A stretch of 64,000 nucleotides of DNA from Candidatus Cloacimonadota bacterium (GTDB lineage Bacteria > Cloacimonadota > Cloacimonadia > Cloacimonadales > JAJBBL01), in assembly GCA_019429305.1 (NCBI GenBank), contig JAHYIR010000005.1:1-64000 (forward strand), given 5' to 3'. The notes under the pieces were generated by a model. That model was not told where the DNA came from. It ran no database searches and saw only the letters and a list, made by a program, of their open reading frames with translations. Position 1 is the stretch's first letter. The number at the start of each line of letters is the position of its first letter. Position numbers and translations under genes: made by a program. Below, piece by piece: positions 19,516 through 27,785 of this stretch.

Positions 19516-19948
19516 TTGAAATCACTCTCCTTTCTCTTAAATGACAGATATTTAACATATTTATCAAACTGCTTTTGTCAAATTATTTCGTGTTGTTCAT
19601 TATTGTATCACATGGTCAGAAAACAGTTAATGATAAGTAGGGGCGATTCACGTATCCCCCTCTTTTTTAATTTTAAAAGGTAATTATGTTTTAATGAGTT
19701 GATTTCTTAGTCGAAATTCTATTATTAGTTATCCTATTGCTTTTTCGGTGATTCCTGCTCCGAAGTATAAACTATTTTGTGACTACTTCCGAACTCGATG
19801 GAGTCATTAGTGCCTATATGTTTGGTAAAGGGTTGGATCGAGGGATAGACAAGTAAGAACTGTCTAGCTAGTATTTGTCGCCTCTTCAGGGCGTTATTAA
19901 GAATAAACAGAATACTAAACTGTAATTTGGTTAATTATTATTACTTGT
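19516..19948. other. Gene-free stretch upstream of DUF47
   Basis: About 430 bases with no credible reading frame, RNA gene or repeat that I recognise. It must hold the promoter of the minus-strand phosphate operon. No confident -35/-10 pair was picked. Confidence 0.5.
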
Positions 19949-20013
19949 GTCACCCTGAGTGGCACTTGGTAGTGCTTCTTGCTTATGCTTACCAAGTGAT
20001 GTATCGAAGGGTA
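19949..20013 (+). repeat. Dispersed hairpin repeat, GTCACCCTGAGT/GTATCGAAGGGT copy
   Basis: It starts with GTCACCCTGAGT and ends with GTATCGAAGGGT. The inner arms CACTTGGTA and TACCAAGTG pair perfectly. It lies head-to-head with the next copy (20045-20108). Confidence 0.7.
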
Positions 20014-20044
20014 AGAAAAGCACAAAACCGTTTCAGTATAATGC

Positions 20045-20108
20045 ATCCTTCGATACATTCTGCTGTTAAGAGCAGCACGAAGCTTACAGCAGAACACTCA
20101 GGATGACA
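20045..20108 (-). repeat. Dispersed hairpin repeat, opposite-orientation copy before the MATE gene
   Basis: It starts with ATCCTTCGATACA and ends with ACTCAGGATGAC. The inner arms TTCTGCTGT and ACAGCAGAA pair. With the preceding copy it forms a larger inverted pair of about 160 bases that ends 60 bases before the MATE gene. Confidence 0.7.
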
Positions 20109-20167
20109 ATATTGGGTTTCTGGTGAAACTAACAGAGGGTGTGAAGCAAGAACAAACTTGACAGTAG

Positions 20168-21631
20168 ATGAACCGGGAATATATTCCCAAAATAAATGAG
20201 CATACAGGAGAGATTTTGGATAGAGTAAATCGAGCAGTCCTGACTAGCGGGAACATTACCAAGCAGCTCTTTTATCTTACATTGCCGATGATAGCCGGTA
20301 TGCTCGGGATAGTGATCTTCAATCTCACCGATACCTTTTTTGTCGCCAGATTAGGAGAAGAGCAATTAGCAGCCCTATCCTTTACTTTTCCGGTGGTGAT
20401 GGTCATCAACAGCTTTTCTGCCGGGATCGGTATCGGTGCCGGTGCTCTGATCTCCCGTTATGTCGGAGCCGGTGATCACTACAAGGTTACCAGATTAACT
20501 ACCGATAGCCTCACTCTCGGTTTTCTTTTTATACTTATTCTCTCAGTTATAGGGTTATTAACTATCAAACCACTTTTTACTATGCTCGGAGCCAGAGGCA
20601 TCATACTTGAATACATCAATGATTACATGTCCGTCTGGTATTTTGGCTCCTTTATGGTCGTGATCACGATGATAGGCAACAATATAATAAGGGCTTTAGG
20701 CGACACCAAGACACCCGGTCTGATAATGATCATCTCGGCAATGATTAACATGATACTTGATCCCTTGCTTATATTTGGGATCTGGATCTTTCCCCGTTTA
20801 GAGATTCAGGGTGCTGCTCTGACGACTGTCTTTTCCAGAGCGATCATAACAGCAGTTGCCATCTATGTTCTTCATTTCCGCAGACGATTAATATCATTTA
20901 AAAAGGTAAAGCTCATAGAAGTTCTCACTTCTTGGCAAGAGATCCTTCATATCGGCATCCCATCGGCTTCGATCCGGCTCGCTTTACCGGTCGGGTCAGG
21001 GTTTATTACCCGGCTTTTAGCTTCATCCGGACCGCTGGTAGTAGCAGGATTCGGGGTGGCTACCAGAATTGAGTTCTTTGCCTTAGCACCGATTATGGCT
21101 CTCTCTTCTGTAATGAGCCCCTTTATCGGGCAGAATCTCGGTGCGGGAGATCTTGACCGGGTAAAGAAGGGCAAGAAGATCGGGCATCGGTTCTCTCTGG
21201 CGATTGGTGGCTTTTTGGCAATTATTCTTGCCGTTTTTGCCAGACCTTTAGCCGGTATCTTCAATGATAATCCGCTCGTTATTGAAACGATAGTTCTCTA
21301 TCTCAGGATCGTTCCGATCTCTTACGGCTTAGCAGGAACTTTGCAGATCAGTTCGACTATTCTCAATGTTTTTAAAAAACCTTATCTCGCTTCCGGTATG
21401 ATGGGATTTCAGATCTTTGCCATCTACTTACCACTCGCCTTCCTCGGACATTTCTTTCTCGGTCCGCAAGGGGTCTTTGCTTCATTGACGATCTCTTACC
21501 TGCTTGCCGGGTATATTGCCTACGAGTTAGTAAGAAAAGAGATAAAAATTATTAAACAGAAGCGTGCTCAACAATTAACATATGAGAAACCTGAAACACT
21601 TGATATCGAGACTTTCCCTCCTGAGCCGTAA
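20168..21631 (+). CDS. MATE family multidrug/Na+ efflux transporter
   Basis: A 487-residue inner-membrane antiporter that exports cationic drugs or metabolites. Two homologous six-helix halves are visible. The first begins with TLPMIAGMLGIVIFNLTDTF, the second with the corresponding GIPSASIRLALPVG stretch near 265-278. MSPFIGQNLGAGD is the family's signature loop. The cytoplasmic tail is short and charged. It stands alone; codon choice is somewhat more GC-rich than in the flanking genes. The substrate cannot be told. Confidence 0.92.
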   Translation: MNREYIPKINEHTGEILDRVNRAVLTSGNITKQLFYLTLPMIAGMLGIVIFNLTDTFFVARLGEEQLAALSFTFPVVMVINSFSAGIGIGAGALISRYVGAGDHYKVTRLTTDSLTLGFLFILILSVIGLLTIKPLFTMLGARGIILEYINDYMSVWYFGSFMVVITMIGNNIIRALGDTKTPGLIMIISAMINMILDPLLIFGIWIFPRLEIQGAALTTVFSRAIITAVAIYVLHFRRRLISFKKVKLIEVLTSWQEILHIGIPSASIRLALPVGSGFITRLLASSGPLVVAGFGVATRIEFFALAPIMALSSVMSPFIGQNLGAGDLDRVKKGKKIGHRFSLAIGGFLAIILAVFARPLAGIFNDNPLVIETIVLYLRIVPISYGLAGTLQISSTILNVFKKPYLASGMMGFQIFAIYLPLAFLGHFFLGPQGVFASLTISYLLAGYIAYELVRKEIKIIKQKRAQQLTYEKPETLDIETFPPEP

Positions 21632-21788
21632 TAAAATCCAAGACAAGATATAATCTTCATAGTATCGGGTAATAATTTCTATATCCATTATTTAATTATT
21701 ATCTTGACAAAATAAACTGAATTCAAGTTGAATATTCCACATAACAACAATTGCTCAGAGATTACCAGAGACCAATAGGAGGTAACAA

Positions 21789-22451
21789 ATGAGAATTCCT
21801 TTTTCCGTTGATCAATTCCTGAGCTTATTTAAAATCTATAATATTACTGTTTGGCCGATTCAGATTTTCTTCTATCTGGTAGCATTATTAGCCCTATTTC
21901 TTACCGTCAAAAGGAGTGCTCTTACTGATAAGATGATCTCGATTATCATAGCTTATTTCTGGCTCTGGATGGGGGTAATATTTCATCTGTTTTTCTTCAC
22001 GATGATTAATAAAGGAGCTTATCTCTTTGGCGTTCTCTTTATAATTCAAAGCATTCTCTTTCTCTATTTTGGACTGTTGAAGTCAAAATTGTCATATGAA
22101 CTGAAACTGGATCTTTATGGAATAACCGGCAGCATCTTTATTCTCTATGCTTTGGCTGTTTATCCCCTCTTAGGTCATTTTTCCGGGCATACTTATCCCC
22201 ATTCACCGACTTTTGGAGCTCCCTGCCCTACAACGATCTTTACCTTTGGAATACTATTATTGACGATCAAGAAAGTACCTAAGATAATCTTGATAATCCC
22301 CTTCTTGTGGTCTCTGACTGGCTTTAGTGCCGCTCTGAATCTTCTGATTAGAGAAGATTTCGGTTTGCTCATAGCCGGTTTATTAGGTACAATACTGATA
22401 ATCATCAAAGACCGAAAAGGTTGTTTTGATAACCTTAGTAAGAAAAATTGA
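21789..22451 (+). CDS. DUF6064 family membrane protein
   Basis: A 220-residue protein with about seven hydrophobic segments. The family hallmark HSPTFGAPCPTTIFTFGILL (about 137-156) is clear. The function is unknown. An AGGAGG-like SD precedes the ATG. The DUF6448 gene follows after 34 bases, so the two probably form an operon. Confidence 0.8.
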   Translation: MRIPFSVDQFLSLFKIYNITVWPIQIFFYLVALLALFLTVKRSALTDKMISIIIAYFWLWMGVIFHLFFFTMINKGAYLFGVLFIIQSILFLYFGLLKSKLSYELKLDLYGITGSIFILYALAVYPLLGHFSGHTYPHSPTFGAPCPTTIFTFGILLLTIKKVPKIILIIPFLWSLTGFSAALNLLIREDFGLLIAGLLGTILIIIKDRKGCFDNLSKKN

Positions 22452-22485
22452 TGCATAAATAAAACAATGCCTAGGAGGTGTAATT

Positions 22486-23121
22486 ATGAAAAACAGACAA
22501 ATAATAATCTTATTACTAATGCTTGTGTTCAGCGTTGTTTTGATGATTATTAAGGACAATCCATTGCTCCCCTTCATGTTTCCCTTAATGTTTGCTCATT
22601 GTGATAGTATAGACGGCCCCGTTATTAGTGCTGCAAAAAAAGCATTGGATACAGAAAATGTAAATTTAGTTTTAATATGGATACCACAGGAAGATGAAGC
22701 CGATTTAATAGAAGTCTTTGAACAAGTCCTGAGTATCCGGAAAATTAGTCCTCAAGTAAAAGAACTCGCCGATAGGTTCTTTTTTGAAACCTTAGTTCGA
22801 ATCCATCGAGCAGGTGAGGGTGAAACTTATACCGGTATTAAGCCAGCAGGTACAGAAATTGATCCTATTATTGAGTTTGCTGACGATTCAATAGATAATG
22901 GTTCAGTTGATGATTTGCTCGATGAAATTACGAATGAACTCACAAAGGGCATTCGGGAACGTTTTGCCTTAGTGATGGAAAAAAAGAAACATAAGGAAGA
23001 TAGTGTTGATGCCGGCAGAGAGTATGTTGAAGCATATGTTACTTATGTACATTTTGTTGAGAGTTTACACAATATATTGTCAGCTAAGGGCTCTCACCAT
23101 ACTGCTGATCACAACCATTAG
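22486..23121 (+). CDS. DUF6448 family protein, membrane-anchored or exported
   Basis: A 211-residue protein. A hydrophobic N-terminus (about 5-20) is followed by the family core: AHCDSIDGPVISAAKKAL, then ELADRFFFETLVRIHRAGEG and YTGIKPAG. The C-terminus is His-rich (SHHTADHNH), and the conserved His, Cys and acidic residues suggest metal binding (inference). The function is unknown. The start is supported by GGAGGTG 7 bases upstream. Confidence 0.8.
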   Translation: MKNRQIIILLLMLVFSVVLMIIKDNPLLPFMFPLMFAHCDSIDGPVISAAKKALDTENVNLVLIWIPQEDEADLIEVFEQVLSIRKISPQVKELADRFFFETLVRIHRAGEGETYTGIKPAGTEIDPIIEFADDSIDNGSVDDLLDEITNELTKGIRERFALVMEKKKHKEDSVDAGREYVEAYVTYVHFVESLHNILSAKGSHHTADHNH

Positions 23122-23142
23122 TTAGTTTAGCTTTAATCTTTA

Positions 23143-23178
23143 GGGTGCCTACGAGTCGGCTGTGTCAGACTCGTGTCG
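23143..23178 (+). terminator. Stem-loop after the DUF6448 gene
   Basis: The arms ACGAGTC (23151-23157) and GACTCGT (23168-23174) pair perfectly around a 10-base loop, with weaker flanking pairing. No good T-run follows, so it may be an mRNA-stabilising stem or a repeat remnant rather than a true terminator. Confidence 0.35.
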
Positions 23179-23569
23179 TGCCTAATGTTAAACCATTGGT
23201 ATTATTGTTTCGAAGTTGATATCTTCTCACATTCCCCTCGTTTTCTGGAAAATATTCAACTATAGCCGGATACAGGTTTCCGAACATAACAGGTAGATGC
23301 TATAACGATATCACCCGTATTTCCGTTTATAAAAATAATCATAATGAAGATGAACTACTAATGAATCATGATTTTCAGATAATTAACGGAGCAAACAAGA
23401 TAGACCTTCAATTGGAATAGATATAAAAAAAGAAACTCATAAGCTTAATTCTATCAGTTCATCAAAGACTTCAGTATTTGAACAAAGTGACTCGTTGCCA
23501 GCTTATAATACTTTCCTTGACACAAAGCATTACAAAAAAGTGTTAATAAGGAAATTTATTGAGGCGGTA
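23179..23569. other. Gene-free stretch before the asparaginase gene
   Basis: About 390 bases with no recognised gene. The asparaginase frame is open upstream to an ATG at 23495, but that extension has no SD and no family similarity. The promoter of the asparaginase gene should lie here. Confidence 0.45.
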
Positions 23570-24547
23570 ATGAAGAAAAAAGTATTGATCATAACGACCG
23601 GTGGAACGATCTCTATGCGGTATGATGCTGAATTGGGTATCATACCTGACAATAATCTGGTTGATTTGTTGGCTAACTTTCCGCAATTAACCTCTGCTGC
23701 GGAGATTGAGGTTTTTGAATTTTCTAATATGCCGAGCCCCCATGTAACTCCCCAGCGGATGTTTGAACTGGCTAAAATGGTCGATAATAAGATCAGTGAT
23801 TATGATGGGGTTGTTATCACACATGGTACTGATACCCTGGAAGAGACCGCCTATATGCTCGATCTGGTTTTGACGACTCGTAAACCCGTCATTTTTACTG
23901 CTGCCATGAGAAGCGGTTCGGAGCTTGGTCTTGATGGTCCCCGCAATATCGTAGGAGCCGTAAGGGTAGCTGTACATCATGAGTCGATCGATAAGGGTGT
24001 TCTTGTGGTAATGAATGATGAAATTCATACTGCCCGTGATGTTGTCAAAGCTGATACCGGCAAACTGGAATCTTTTGTTTCTCCTAACTTTGGTATTCTC
24101 GGCATAGTCGATACCGACAGGGTCGTCTATCATCGCAAGCTCTTGTTCAGAGAGAATGTCTGGACCAACGAATTGGATTACAATATTGATCTTATAAAAG
24201 CTGTAGCCGGCATGGATGGTCGCTATATCGAGAGTTCCATCGCAAACGATGCAAAAGGAATAGTTATCGAGGCATTCGGCAGAGGGAATCTGCCTCTTAC
24301 TATGATAGAACCTATTAGAAGGGCAATAGCACGTGACATTGTTGTTGTCATCACCTCCCGTGTATTCAAAGGGCGTGTTTTACCGGAATACGGCTATGAG
24401 GGTGGTGGTTTCCATCTGAAAAAGCTCGGTGTCATTCTCGGAGAAGACCTGAAGGGGGTCAAAGCCCGTATAAAACTGATGGCTCTCTTCGGGAAATACA
24501 AGGAACCGGCATTGGTGAGAAAAAACTTCACTTTCGTTTATGAATAA
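23570..24547 (+). CDS. Type I L-asparaginase
   Basis: It hydrolyses asparagine to aspartate and ammonia in the cytoplasm. Starting at the ATG at 23570, which is preceded by GAGGCGG, the protein has 325 residues, the normal length. The two catalytic threonine motifs are present: Thr13 in TTGGTISM, and Thr87 with Asp88 in THGTDTLEET. FTAAMRSGSELGLDGPRN is the family's next block. It is flanked by repeats and not in an operon. It fits amino-acid fermentation, a lifestyle known for Cloacimonadota. Confidence 0.92.
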   Translation: MKKKVLIITTGGTISMRYDAELGIIPDNNLVDLLANFPQLTSAAEIEVFEFSNMPSPHVTPQRMFELAKMVDNKISDYDGVVITHGTDTLEETAYMLDLVLTTRKPVIFTAAMRSGSELGLDGPRNIVGAVRVAVHHESIDKGVLVVMNDEIHTARDVVKADTGKLESFVSPNFGILGIVDTDRVVYHRKLLFRENVWTNELDYNIDLIKAVAGMDGRYIESSIANDAKGIVIEAFGRGNLPLTMIEPIRRAIARDIVVVITSRVFKGRVLPEYGYEGGGFHLKKLGVILGEDLKGVKARIKLMALFGKYKEPALVRKNFTFVYE

Positions 24548-24553
24548 AAGGAT

Positions 24554-24600
24554 TTGTCCACGAATGCACACGAATAAATGCACTAATTTGCACTAATAAA
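24554..24600 (+). repeat. CCACGAATG/ACACGAA dispersed repeat
   Basis: The sequence CCACGAATGCACACGAA followed by CACTAAT words matches, in part, the inverted-repeat ends of the GxxExxY cassette near 48336 and 48870. It begins right after the asparaginase stop codon. Confidence 0.55.
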
Positions 24601-24618
24601 AAAAGAATTATGATTATT

Positions 24619-24665
24619 GTCATCCTGAGTATTATATAACAAGAATGATCACTTCATCTAGTGGA
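24619..24665 (+). repeat. Partial CATCCTGAGT-family repeat
   Basis: It begins with GTCATCCTGAGT like the full copies, but the second half is degenerate (GATCACTTCATC) and the closing GTATCGAAGGAT box is missing. Confidence 0.45.
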
Positions 24666-24730
24666 TTTCAAACTACTGTAGTCGTTGTAATGATAAGGAG
24701 ATAACACAGATATGTAGATTAACAGTCTAT

Positions 24731-24812
24731 TGTCATCCTGAGTGTTCTGCACCAGAATGGTTTACTTCATCGAGGGGGCTTAGCATTTTGGTGCAGAATG
24801 TATCGAAGGATT
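24731..24812 (+). repeat. Full CATCCTGAGT/GTATCGAAGGAT repeat
   Basis: It begins TGTCATCCTGAGTG and ends GTATCGAAGGAT. The inner arms TTCTGCACCA and TGGTGCAGAA pair perfectly, followed by AGAATGG/CATTTT. It lies 46 bases before the GNAT gene. It is the most complete copy in the window. Confidence 0.75.
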
Positions 24813-24857
24813 AAGCATTCTAACTCACATTCAATAAGGAACTAATAAGAAAAAACC

Positions 24858-25313
24858 ATGAAATATCGAGAAATAACAATATCCGACATCCCTGTTCTGA
24901 TCGAGCTCAGAACAAAGACCGACGAAAACGATCTATCCTTAGAAGTGCTTCTATCTCTCGGGATCAACGAAAAAACATTCGCCGAAAAACTATCCACAAC
25001 CTACAAAGGGTGGCTATGCGAGATTGCCGGCAATGTTGTCGCTTTCGCTATAGGTGACAAACAAACAGGTGAGATGTGGGTCATTGCCGTCTTACCGGAA
25101 TATATCAAACAGGGGATTGGGGGTAAGTTACTCACCTTAGTCGAAGAATGGTTATTCACGCAAGGATGTCAAAGAATATGGCTGACAACCGATATCGATA
25201 CTAAGCTCCGTGCCTATTCCTTCTATCTAAATCATAGCTGGCTCGATGACAGGATAGAAGACGGTATGAGGTATATGATCAAAGATAGACCGGATAATAA
25301 ATCCTTATCTTAA
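24858..25313 (+). CDS. GNAT-family N-acetyltransferase
   Basis: A 151-residue acetyl-CoA-dependent acetyltransferase. The central motif A is MWVIAVLPEYIKQGIGGKLL with the QGIGGK acetyl-CoA loop, followed by the helix LVEEWLF and the C-terminal strand RAYSFYLNHSW. The target is unknown. It stands alone between repeat elements; the structured repeat starts 42 bases after its stop. Confidence 0.87.
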   Translation: MKYREITISDIPVLIELRTKTDENDLSLEVLLSLGINEKTFAEKLSTTYKGWLCEIAGNVVAFAIGDKQTGEMWVIAVLPEYIKQGIGGKLLTLVEEWLFTQGCQRIWLTTDIDTKLRAYSFYLNHSWLDDRIEDGMRYMIKDRPDNKSLS

Positions 25314-25354
25314 ATATTTCCAAGCTTTTATTCAACTTCCGGATCACTGACTTC

Positions 25355-25538
25355 AGATCATCCGGCTTTACAATTAACGGTGTTAAGAAAACCGTACGAG
25401 AATCTGCTTCGTAGCTACTGTTAGACGAGCGGAGCGAGGAGTTTAGCGAAAGAAGCAGAGTCGAGAAGGTTTTTAACCGTTGCATTGTACGCCGGGAGTT
25501 TTTCTTTGGTACTTTCTTTTGACGGATCAAAAGAAAGA
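25355..25538 (+). repeat. Structured interspersed repeat, copy 1
   Basis: About 184 bases, starting AGATCATCCGGC and ending in the hairpin CTTTCTTTTGA-CGGA-TCAAAAGAAAG. An internal stem pairs CTGCTTC with GAAGCAG. It is about 80% identical by eye to copy 2 (26520-26705), and paired positions change together between copies. Short frames in it are not genes. Confidence 0.75.
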
Positions 25539-25610
25539 ACATAAAAAAGTTGTATTGACAGTTTATTTGGCTGAATTCAATAAAAGTCATAACTCACAAG
25601 GAGATTGTTC

Positions 25611-26315
25611 ATGAAAATAACCGTATTTAACGGCAGTCCGCGTGGGAGAGATAGCAACAGTCACAAGATAGTAGAGCCGCTCTTAGCAGGGGCAAGAGAG
25701 GCAGGAGCCGAAACCGAAGAGATTTATCTCATCGAAAAAGATATCAAATACTGCCGCGGCTGTTTTAGCTGCTGGGGTAATACACCCGGTTGCTGTATCA
25801 TCAAAGACGATATGTTGGAATTGATAGACCTCTTTCTGGCATCGGATTATGTCGGTATGGCAACACCGGTCTATGGTATGTACATGACCGCTCTCTTAAA
25901 GAATTTCTATGATCGCTTACTACCGTTGGCTACTCCTCAAATCCATAAAAATGATGATGGGAGTTTCTATCACAAGGGTAGAGCAACAAGGTTTCCTCGC
26001 CAGTTTTTTGTTATTAACTCCGGCTTTCCGGGAGAACATAATTTTGATATCTTGAAGGCATTTGTCGGCATGGTCAATCCGGTGCTGGCAATATACCGTA
26101 ATTGTGGTGAAATATTATCAGAACAGGGTATTGCTGATTCGCCCATCAACAAAAAGATCGAGGATTTTCGGACAGCTTTGCATAAAGCTGGCAAGGAAAT
26201 GGTCACCAATGGAGAGGTGAGCAAGGAAACCGTCGAACAGATTCACCTTGAACTGATCAGTGATGAAGAGTATATGGCAGGAGTCAACAAAGATTGGGAT
26301 GATAAAATAAAATGA
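25611..26315 (+). CDS. Iron-sulfur flavoprotein / NADPH-dependent FMN reductase family
   Basis: A 234-residue flavodoxin-fold protein. FNGSPRGRDSNSHKI (about 6-20) is the FMN phosphate loop. CRGCFSCWGNTPGCC (about 48-62) has the CxxCxxCx(6)C spacing that holds a [4Fe-4S] cluster in Isf proteins. The family transfers electrons and reduces oxygen, peroxide or quinones in anaerobes. The start is the ATG at 25611, preceded by AAGGAG; an upstream TTG two codons earlier is less likely. It is bracketed by copies 1 and 2 of the structured repeat. The exact role is unknown. Confidence 0.83.
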   Translation: MKITVFNGSPRGRDSNSHKIVEPLLAGAREAGAETEEIYLIEKDIKYCRGCFSCWGNTPGCCIIKDDMLELIDLFLASDYVGMATPVYGMYMTALLKNFYDRLLPLATPQIHKNDDGSFYHKGRATRFPRQFFVINSGFPGEHNFDILKAFVGMVNPVLAIYRNCGEILSEQGIADSPINKKIEDFRTALHKAGKEMVTNGEVSKETVEQIHLELISDEEYMAGVNKDWDDKIK

Positions 26316-26435
26316 AACATTCATCAGGCATTTGATAGTTACCATAATTTACTACTTGTAGCTCTTCAATCGAATCAAACTATGTAACATATATTTCAGT
26401 ATATGCTTAGTAAATCTCATTGCTTAACTCCGACA

Positions 26436-26481
26436 GCACCCTTTTGGGTGCCATTTTATAGCCTGCGGTTTTAACCGCAGG
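26436..26481 (+). other. Two adjacent stem-loops after the flavoprotein gene
   Basis: GCACCCTTTTGGGTGC (26436-26451) is a perfect short hairpin. CCTGCGGTT and AACCGCAGG (26462-26481) form a second 9-bp stem with a 2-base centre. They look like intergenic palindromic repeats, and the first could act as a terminator. The rest of 26316-26435 shows nothing else. Confidence 0.5.
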
Positions 26482-26519
26482 GAATGGAGTTATGTTCCAT
26501 TTGGGTGGCGGGTGGGAAT

Positions 26520-26705
26520 AGATCATCCGGCATTACAATTAAAGGTGTTAAGAAAACCGTACGAGAATCGGCTTCGAAGATACTGTTCGACGAGCAAAGC
26601 GAGGAGTTTATCCAGAGAAGCCGTTTCGAGAAGGTTTTTAACCATTATATTGTACGCCGGGAGTTTTTCTTTGTTACTTTCTTTTGGATCGCCAAAAGAA
26701 AGTAA
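26520..26705 (+). repeat. Structured interspersed repeat, copy 2
   Basis: It begins AGATCATCCGGC. The internal stem is CGGCTTC/GAAGCCG, where copy 1 has CTGCTTC/GAAGCAG. It ends in CTTTCTTTTGG-ATCG-CCAAAAGAAAG, where copy 1 has GA/TC at the loop-closing pairs. A partial third copy follows at once. Confidence 0.75.
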
Positions 26706-26716
26706 TTGAACGAAAA

Positions 26717-26766
26717 GTCGGGAGTTTTTCTTTGCTACTTTCTTTTGACGGAACAAAAGAAAGTAG
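26717..26766 (+). repeat. Structured interspersed repeat, 3' end only (copy 3)
   Basis: Only the GTCGGGAGTTTTTCTTTG-type lead and the terminal hairpin ACTTTCTTTTG-ACGGAA-CAAAAGAAAGT are present. It lies 21 bases before the start of the flavodoxin-like gene. Confidence 0.7.
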
Positions 26767-26787
26767 TATTATAAAATGGAGGTGAAT

Positions 26788-27264
26788 ATGAAAACCATAA
26801 TTATCTTTTCCACCAAATACGGTAGTGTTGAAAAAGCAGCCCTCAAACTCAGAACTGAGTTGCAGGGTGAAGTTGAACTGGTAAATGTTAAAACCAGTCC
26901 TGACTTTGATGACTTTGATGTCGTTGTCTTAGCAGGATCTATTTATGCCGGCAGGGTGCAGGGAGCGATGAGAAAGTTTATCAAGAACAATCTTGTCAAA
27001 CTGAGAGAGAAAAAGATCGCTCTCTATATCTGTGCCGGTACTGAGAAAGAAAACGAAATAACTAAATATTTGCAAGATAGTTTCACTCAGGAGTTATACG
27101 ACAAGGCAATTGCCAAAGCTAATCTGGGATTCGAATATGATCTAAAAAGATTCAGCTTTATCGAGAAACTTTTGGTCCGCCTTGTAGGCGGTATTAAGGA
27201 AAGCAAATCGGTCTTCTATGATGATAAGATCAAAGAATTCGCTGAGCTATTAAACAATATATAA
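26788..27264 (+). CDS. Flavodoxin-domain protein (HemG/FldA-like)
   Basis: A 158-residue flavodoxin-fold protein. STKYGSVEKAA (about 7-17) is the FMN phosphate-binding loop, and VVLAGSIYAGRVQGAM (about 45-60) is the isoalloxazine loop. A late basic segment (KRFSFIEKLLVRLVGG) recalls HemG-type protoporphyrinogen oxidase relatives. The start is the ATG at 26788, preceded by GGAGGTG; the ATG 4 codons earlier lies within that SD. It follows the iron-sulfur flavoprotein gene and may share its redox context. Confidence 0.82.
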   Translation: MKTIIIFSTKYGSVEKAALKLRTELQGEVELVNVKTSPDFDDFDVVVLAGSIYAGRVQGAMRKFIKNNLVKLREKKIALYICAGTEKENEITKYLQDSFTQELYDKAIAKANLGFEYDLKRFSFIEKLLVRLVGGIKESKSVFYDDKIKEFAELLNNI

Positions 27265-27356
27265 CGACGTGCGTTTTTAAGATAAAGCAATTAAAGTTAA
27301 TTTGATACCTATCAGCTTAAACTGTTTTCATCATTTTTATCAAAGGAATAGATGCC

Positions 27357-27785
27357 CTATACTTTGTTTTCTATTAATCCCAATTTTGCTAATCGAGACC
27401 GAATGGCAGAGGGTTTTCTCTGAAACTCTATTGCCAATTTATCAATGTCAGAATCTTTATGATATATTTTTTTCAGATATTGATCTTCTTCTTCAGTCCA
27501 AGGCATGTAAGCTTTAGCCCATTCTTTTCTAATCTCTTCGAATTTGTTTCTCTTTGCTTTGTCATCGATAAAATCTATAGATTTTGTTAATCCGTGGGCA
27601 AAATCAGAGAGGTGTTCTTGAAACACAATAATCCTGTGACGTTCAAAAGTTGACTCTGTTTTCTTTGATTCTTTTATTTCCAGATATTTTGTACCATTTG
27701 AGCTTTCCTTTACATCAAAGAAATAGTTGCGGTTACCAGCTGCTATTCTTAGAGTGAACAATTCTTTATTTTCCCGATCTGTCAT
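27357..27785 (-). CDS. PUR-alpha-like (DUF3276) protein fused to a Myb/SANT-like helix-turn-helix
   Basis: A 142-residue nucleic-acid-binding protein. Residues about 7-80 match the PUR-like DUF3276 domain typical of the FCB group (NYFFDVKESSNGTKYLEI, ERHRIIVFQEHLSDF). Residues about 95-138 form a Myb-like tri-helix: WTEEEDQYLKKIYHKDSDID, then IEFQRKPSAIRSRLAKLGL. PUR proteins bind single-stranded purine-rich nucleic acid; the added domain would bind duplex DNA. It is isolated on the minus strand. The function in the cell is unknown. Confidence 0.78.
   Translation of the reverse strand: MTDRENKELFTLRIAAGNRNYFFDVKESSNGTKYLEIKESKKTESTFERHRIIVFQEHLSDFAHGLTKSIDFIDDKAKRNKFEEIRKEWAKAYMPWTEEEDQYLKKIYHKDSDIDKLAIEFQRKPSAIRSRLAKLGLIENKV

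Noticed and set aside
23495-23569. N-terminal extension of the asparaginase
   Set aside because: 25 extra codons without SD or similarity; the ATG at 23570 has GAGGCGG upstream and matches the family start.
26484-26756. Several overlapping short frames on both strands rich in Phe, Arg and Lys
   Set aside because: They are translations of the structured repeat; the same frames recur in copy 1 and change frame between copies.
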